From: Sneathiella sp.
Lineage (GTDB): Bacteria; Pseudomonadota; Alphaproteobacteria; Sneathiellales; Sneathiellaceae
Length of the DNA: 8,818 nt
Direction: 5' to 3'
Assembly (NCBI GenBank): GCA_016765515.1
Contig: JAESPT010000319.1
Span: 1 to 8,818, forward strand
The notes beneath the pieces are model-generated. The model was not told where the DNA came from. It searched no databases and saw only the letters and a list, made by a program, of their open reading frames with translations. Shown in pieces: positions 6,389 to 8,818 of the stretch (its first letter is position 1; every line of letters starts with the position of its first letter). A program made the position numbers and the translations under genes.

Positions 6389-7135
6389 TCACGCCCCAAA
6401 TCCAGGTATTTTCAAGGCCCGTTCCCATTTGTTCATTCCCCAGACCAAAATTCCGACAAGGACAAAATAAGTCAGCAGCATGAAAATCATCATTTCAGTA
6501 ACGTTTACATTGTCAGACCATATCTGATTAGCCTCATACAACATTTCGGGTACTGCAATGGCATAGGCCAAGGTCGTTGTTTTTACCAGATTGACTAGAT
6601 TATTGTTCAGAGCCGGCAAGACAACACGAAAAGCCAAGGGCAAAGTTATGTCTTTATAAATGTGCAGCCTTGTAAAACCCAAAGCTTCAGCAGCTTCTAT
6701 CGTGCTGTCTGGTACGGCTTCAATACCAGAGCGAAATATCTCTACATTGTAGGCCCCGGCAAAAAACGATAACGAGATCACTGCCCAAGTGAACCCGCCC
6801 AGTATTGGTTCCTGCCCACCATACTCATTTGTGACTTTTGGCAGCAGTGTACTAATGGCGAAATAGAAGAAATATAATTGCACCAGAGGCGGCGTATTGC
6901 GGAATAACTGAATATATCCGTTAACAATCCTGCGGGTCCATTTCAGGGGTGAGTTCTGCAACCAAGCACCAATAATTCCAATGATAACCGAGAAAAACAA
7001 ACAGATGACCGACAGTTTTACTGTCATAAAAAACCCATCAATCATGCGACCACGGTCATAACTGTCATAAATAAATGGAAGATTTATACCCGTAGTCTCA
7101 TAGAGCACTCTTGCCCATTCATAAAATGCTTCCAT
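6389..7135 (-). CDS. Polar amino acid ABC transporter permease 1 (HisM/HisQ type)
   Basis: This 248-residue inner-membrane permease has hydrophobic segments at about 34-58, 83-98, 114-132 and 214-234, plus a further one near 178-196. The family sequence RNTPPLVQLYFFYF is at 79-92. The EAA loop, EAAEALGFTRLHIYKDITLP, occupies 147-166 and is canonical. It should form a heterodimer with permease 2. ATG at 7135 was chosen over an in-frame GTG at 7150 because GGAGG (7141-7145) sits 5 nt before the ATG and would lie inside the longer version. Its stop overlaps the ribosome site of permease 2. An 88-nt gap with a large hairpin separates it from the binding-protein gene. Confidence 0.95.
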   Translation of the reverse strand: MEAFYEWARVLYETTGINLPFIYDSYDRGRMIDGFFMTVKLSVICLFFSVIIGIIGAWLQNSPLKWTRRIVNGYIQLFRNTPPLVQLYFFYFAISTLLPKVTNEYGGQEPILGGFTWAVISLSFFAGAYNVEIFRSGIEAVPDSTIEAAEALGFTRLHIYKDITLPLAFRVVLPALNNNLVNLVKTTTLAYAIAVPEMLYEANQIWSDNVNVTEMMIFMLLTYFVLVGILVWGMNKWERALKIPGFGA

Positions 7136-7140
7136 CAATT

Positions 7141-7145
7141 CCTCC
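7141..7145 (-). promoter_or_regulatory. Ribosome binding site of permease 1
   Basis: GGAGG within GGGGGAGG lies 5 nt upstream of ATG 7135. It decides the start against the in-frame GTG at 7150. Confidence 0.75.
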
Positions 7146-7173
7146 CCCACTCGATCATCAGCACAAACAAACT

Positions 7174-7216
7174 GGAAATGGCGGCAGAATTTATCAAAAA
7201 ATTGCCGCCATTTTCC
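7174..7216 (-). promoter_or_regulatory. Stem-loop after the binding-protein gene
   Basis: Arms at 7174-7186 (GGAAATGGCGGCA) and 7203-7216 (TGCCGCCATTTTCC) pair over 13 positions with one bulged base, with nine contiguous pairs in the core; the inner AT-rich bases can pair further. In the minus-strand transcript it lies 7 nt after the binding-protein stop and is followed by a loosely T-rich AGTTTGTTTG. Hairpins at this place usually protect the binding-protein mRNA or partly stop transcription, so that the binding protein outnumbers the membrane complex. A complete terminator is unlikely because the permease genes follow. Confidence 0.7.
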
Positions 7217-7223
7217 TTACTTT

Positions 7224-8036
7224 TTATTTGTATTTTTTATTCATATCCATAGCGAAAGGAGTGTTGGCGACACCCCACTTTGTTTCAAGCGCCAGGATGC
7301 GACCCGTTTTATGCCAATCGACAATCATTGCTTCCATCATTGCGTGGAATTTTGTTTCACCAAGCTTCACAGCAAGACCCCAAGGGGCATCATCAATCGT
7401 TGGTAATGGCATTTCATAATCAGCCCAGTCAGCCTGTTCAAGCGTTGCGACGTGAGACGAGTCGTCATAAACAAAGGCTACACAATTGCCTGCTTTCAAA
7501 GCGGCATAAACTTCGGCGGTGCCTTTAAAAGCAACAATTTTGGCCCCAAAATCACGACCGGTTTTTTTATTGTAAAATGCACCTTGTATACCGCAGACAG
7601 GTTTACCGCGTAGATCTTCCCATTTTTTGAAGCCAAATTTCTTGGATGCCATGATATTGGTACCTGAAGAATAGTAATTTGGGTCAACAATTGAGACTAC
7701 TTTCCGGCGGTCGGGCTTGTCTGTCATCGTGGCGATCATCAGATCTACTTTGCCTTGTTGCAAGAACTGCATACGGTTAGAGCTGACCACGGGCACATAT
7801 TCAATTTTTACACCAAGTTTGTCGGCAACATCTTTCGCGAGTTCTGGTTCAATGCCAATAATGGCACCTGATGTATCGCGAAAACCATATGGCTTGTAGT
7901 CGGCCTTAACGGCAACTTTTAAGACGCCGCGGGCCTTTATGTCATCGATTACATCGGCCTGCGCCGGTAGAGCGGTGAGTGCAAGTGCCCCCAACGCAAC
8001 AGCAGTTGCTACTTTTTTTGATAAAACACCAAACAT
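7224..8036 (-). CDS. Polar amino acid ABC transporter periplasmic binding protein (SBP_bac_3)
   Basis: The 270-residue precursor starts with a clear Sec signal peptide: KK at 7-8, hydrophobic core at about 9-23, cleavage predicted after AQA at residue 27. The mature protein matches SBP family 3: GVLKVAVKADYKPYGF (37-52), DTSGAIIGIEPELAKDV (54-70), FLQQGKVDLMIATMT (91-105) with DRRK after it (the arginine that normally holds the substrate carboxylate), PYY-like DPNYYSSG, and WGLAVK near 219-224. This family binds alpha-amino acids and related polar compounds; the exact ligand cannot be inferred. ATG at 8036 is fixed by AAGGAGG 5 nt upstream and by the signal peptide at once following; an in-frame start at 8093 is rejected. 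It is the first importer gene, 103 nt after the MmgE/PrpD gene. Confidence 0.95.
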   Translation of the reverse strand: MFGVLSKKVATAVALGALALTALPAQADVIDDIKARGVLKVAVKADYKPYGFRDTSGAIIGIEPELAKDVADKLGVKIEYVPVVSSNRMQFLQQGKVDLMIATMTDKPDRRKVVSIVDPNYYSSGTNIMASKKFGFKKWEDLRGKPVCGIQGAFYNKKTGRDFGAKIVAFKGTAEVYAALKAGNCVAFVYDDSSHVATLEQADWADYEMPLPTIDDAPWGLAVKLGETKFHAMMEAMIVDWHKTGRILALETKWGVANTPFAMDMNKKYK

Positions 8037-8041
8037 AGTTT

Positions 8042-8048
8042 CCTCCTT
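8042..8048 (-). promoter_or_regulatory. Ribosome binding site of the binding-protein gene
   Basis: AAGGAGG is a perfect Shine-Dalgarno 5 nt before the ATG at 8036. It is the strongest in the window, in keeping with high synthesis of a binding protein, and it settles the start. Confidence 0.85.
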
Positions 8049-8059
8049 GTTGAGCCTCT

Positions 8060-8077
8060 GGATCAAAGGATTTGTCC
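8060..8077. promoter_or_regulatory. Candidate shared regulatory element, copy 2
   Basis: GGATCAAAGGATTTGTCC has partial dyad symmetry (GGA at one end, TCC at the other) and resembles the element at 1861-1880 upstream of DUF1611. It lies 23 nt upstream of the binding-protein start, in the 103-nt gap after the MmgE/PrpD gene. The remainder of that gap is strongly AT-rich, which could contain an internal promoter, but no hexamer pair is good enough to name. Confidence 0.25.
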
Positions 8078-8139
8078 AACGGCAGTTCTCCAAATTTTTT
8101 CTTATTTTAATTTACTAAATTTTACATTTCTCATACACA

Positions 8140-8818
8140 TTAGCTATAGGCACCCCCCTTGGAAAGAGAATGTGTCGTTGATTTTGTCGTATTTCGACCT
8201 AATAAATCTGCCGCCAATGGCAGTACATCCTTATCCAGAATGTCAGGAACTTCTTGGCAACCCGCAAAAACGAGGCAATCTTCAATTTTGCTGCAAAAAT
8301 CTGCATCACTTAGGGGACGATTAGGCATTCCGTAAGCCTCACCGCAAAATCCAGAAAGTTTTGTGCCGTCTTTCAATAAGATTTCCACCTGGGCACATTC
8401 CGGAAAACGCTTTCGCATATCCTCTGTGGATAGATCATCAGCAATACAGATCTCGATTTTCTTCATAAGAGTTTGTTGCTCTGACGAATGTAAAAATTCC
8501 TTGTTCAGATCAGATAGCCGAACTGCACCATGTCTGACGGCACATGCTGAGGCAAAAGGTAAACTAAACTGTGATTCATTCATTGTTTGGGGCGTATCGT
8601 ATATAAGGCTAATACGCACAAGTTTCGGCACTTCCAGGCGGATAGTATCAATATCGTTCGGGGTAATATCAGCTTGATAAGTAAGCCGCGAAATCTCATC
8701 GATGGTTGAATGCGCCGCCGAACAAACTGGATAGCGTTTGACCAGTAAACCTGGATCAGTCAGGCGCCAACGATGTCCCAGCTTTTCAACTTCGCTGATG
8801 TGTTCCACATTATTATTC
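8140..8818 (-). CDS. MmgE/PrpD family protein (C-terminal domain; runs off right edge)
   Basis: The frame is open to the window edge (asparagine codons precede a GTG at 8808 that is probably internal), giving 225 residues of C-terminal sequence. Family members are about 450 residues, so the N-terminal half is outside. MmgE/PrpD hallmarks are LVKRYPVCSAAHSTIDEI, TMNESQFSLPFASACAVRHG and the closing GMPNRPLSDADFCSKIEDC. The family includes 2-methylcitrate dehydratase, cis-aconitate decarboxylase and iminodisuccinate epimerase. Only the last is tied to amino-dicarboxylates, and its presence next to an amino acid importer and an aspartase-like lyase makes an epimerase or dehydratase for an amino acid derivative plausible. 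Family is firm, reaction is inference. It is cytoplasmic, with no signal or membrane segment in view. Confidence 0.9.
   Translation of the reverse strand, partial: NNNVEHISEVEKLGHRWRLTDPGLLVKRYPVCSAAHSTIDEISRLTYQADITPNDIDTIRLEVPKLVRISLIYDTPQTMNESQFSLPFASACAVRHGAVRLSDLNKEFLHSSEQQTLMKKIEICIADDLSTEDMRKRFPECAQVEILLKDGTKLSGFCGEAYGMPNRPLSDADFCSKIEDCLVFAGCQEVPDILDKDVLPLAADLLGRNTTKSTTHSLSKGGAYS

Noticed and set aside
7136..7150. GTG start for permease 1
   Set aside because: The GGAGG motif lies inside this extension and is well spaced for the ATG at 7135.
8037..8093. Longer N-terminus for the binding protein
   Set aside because: It would place a perfect Shine-Dalgarno inside the gene and bury the signal peptide behind 19 polar residues.
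8806..8808. GTG as a true start of the MmgE/PrpD gene
   Set aside because: The frame stays open to the edge and the protein seen is only the C-terminal domain, so the gene must begin outside the window.

Overview
The window looks like a chromosomal catabolic locus from a Gram-negative bacterium, most likely an alphaproteobacterium. The grounds are protein family character, moderate GC content (mid to upper 40s by eye, lower between genes), good Shine-Dalgarno sequences and a tRNA-Phe-like fragment of alphaproteobacterial type. The genus cannot be told from this sequence.

Layout, right to left, because nearly everything lies on the minus strand. (1) 8818-8140: C-terminal domain of an MmgE/PrpD-family protein, entering from beyond the right edge. 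(2) 8036-4780: a complete polar amino acid ABC importer (periplasmic binding protein, two HisM/HisQ-type permeases, ATPase). A strong stem-loop follows the binding-protein gene. (3) 4741-3356: an aspartase/fumarase-superfamily lyase, the last gene of this run, preceded by a 15-bp palindrome. (4) 2775-3203: a plus-strand GFA/CENP-V zinc protein, convergent with the lyase. (5) 1813-2744: a non-coding, AT-rich gap of about 0.93 kb with inverted repeats, a tRNA 3'-half-like remnant and one doubtful 48-codon ORF. (6) 1812-1: a second minus-strand unit made of a DUF1611 P-loop protein and an alanine/ornithine-racemase-family PLP enzyme. The racemase starts at a TTG overlapping the DUF1611 stop and is cut by the left edge.

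How the genes may work together (inference): the importer brings in an amino or imino acid; the MmgE/PrpD protein and the lyase convert it; the racemase/DUF1611 pair handles the stereochemistry of an amino acid product. One known precedent joins an MmgE/PrpD epimerase and a fumarate-releasing lyase: iminodisuccinate breakdown, which yields fumarate and D-aspartate. That makes an N-substituted aspartate or similar mixed-chirality amino-dicarboxylate an attractive but unproven substrate. The DUF1611 plus PLP-racemase pairing differs from the known D-glutamate DgcN/DgcA pair and is the most distinctive element here.
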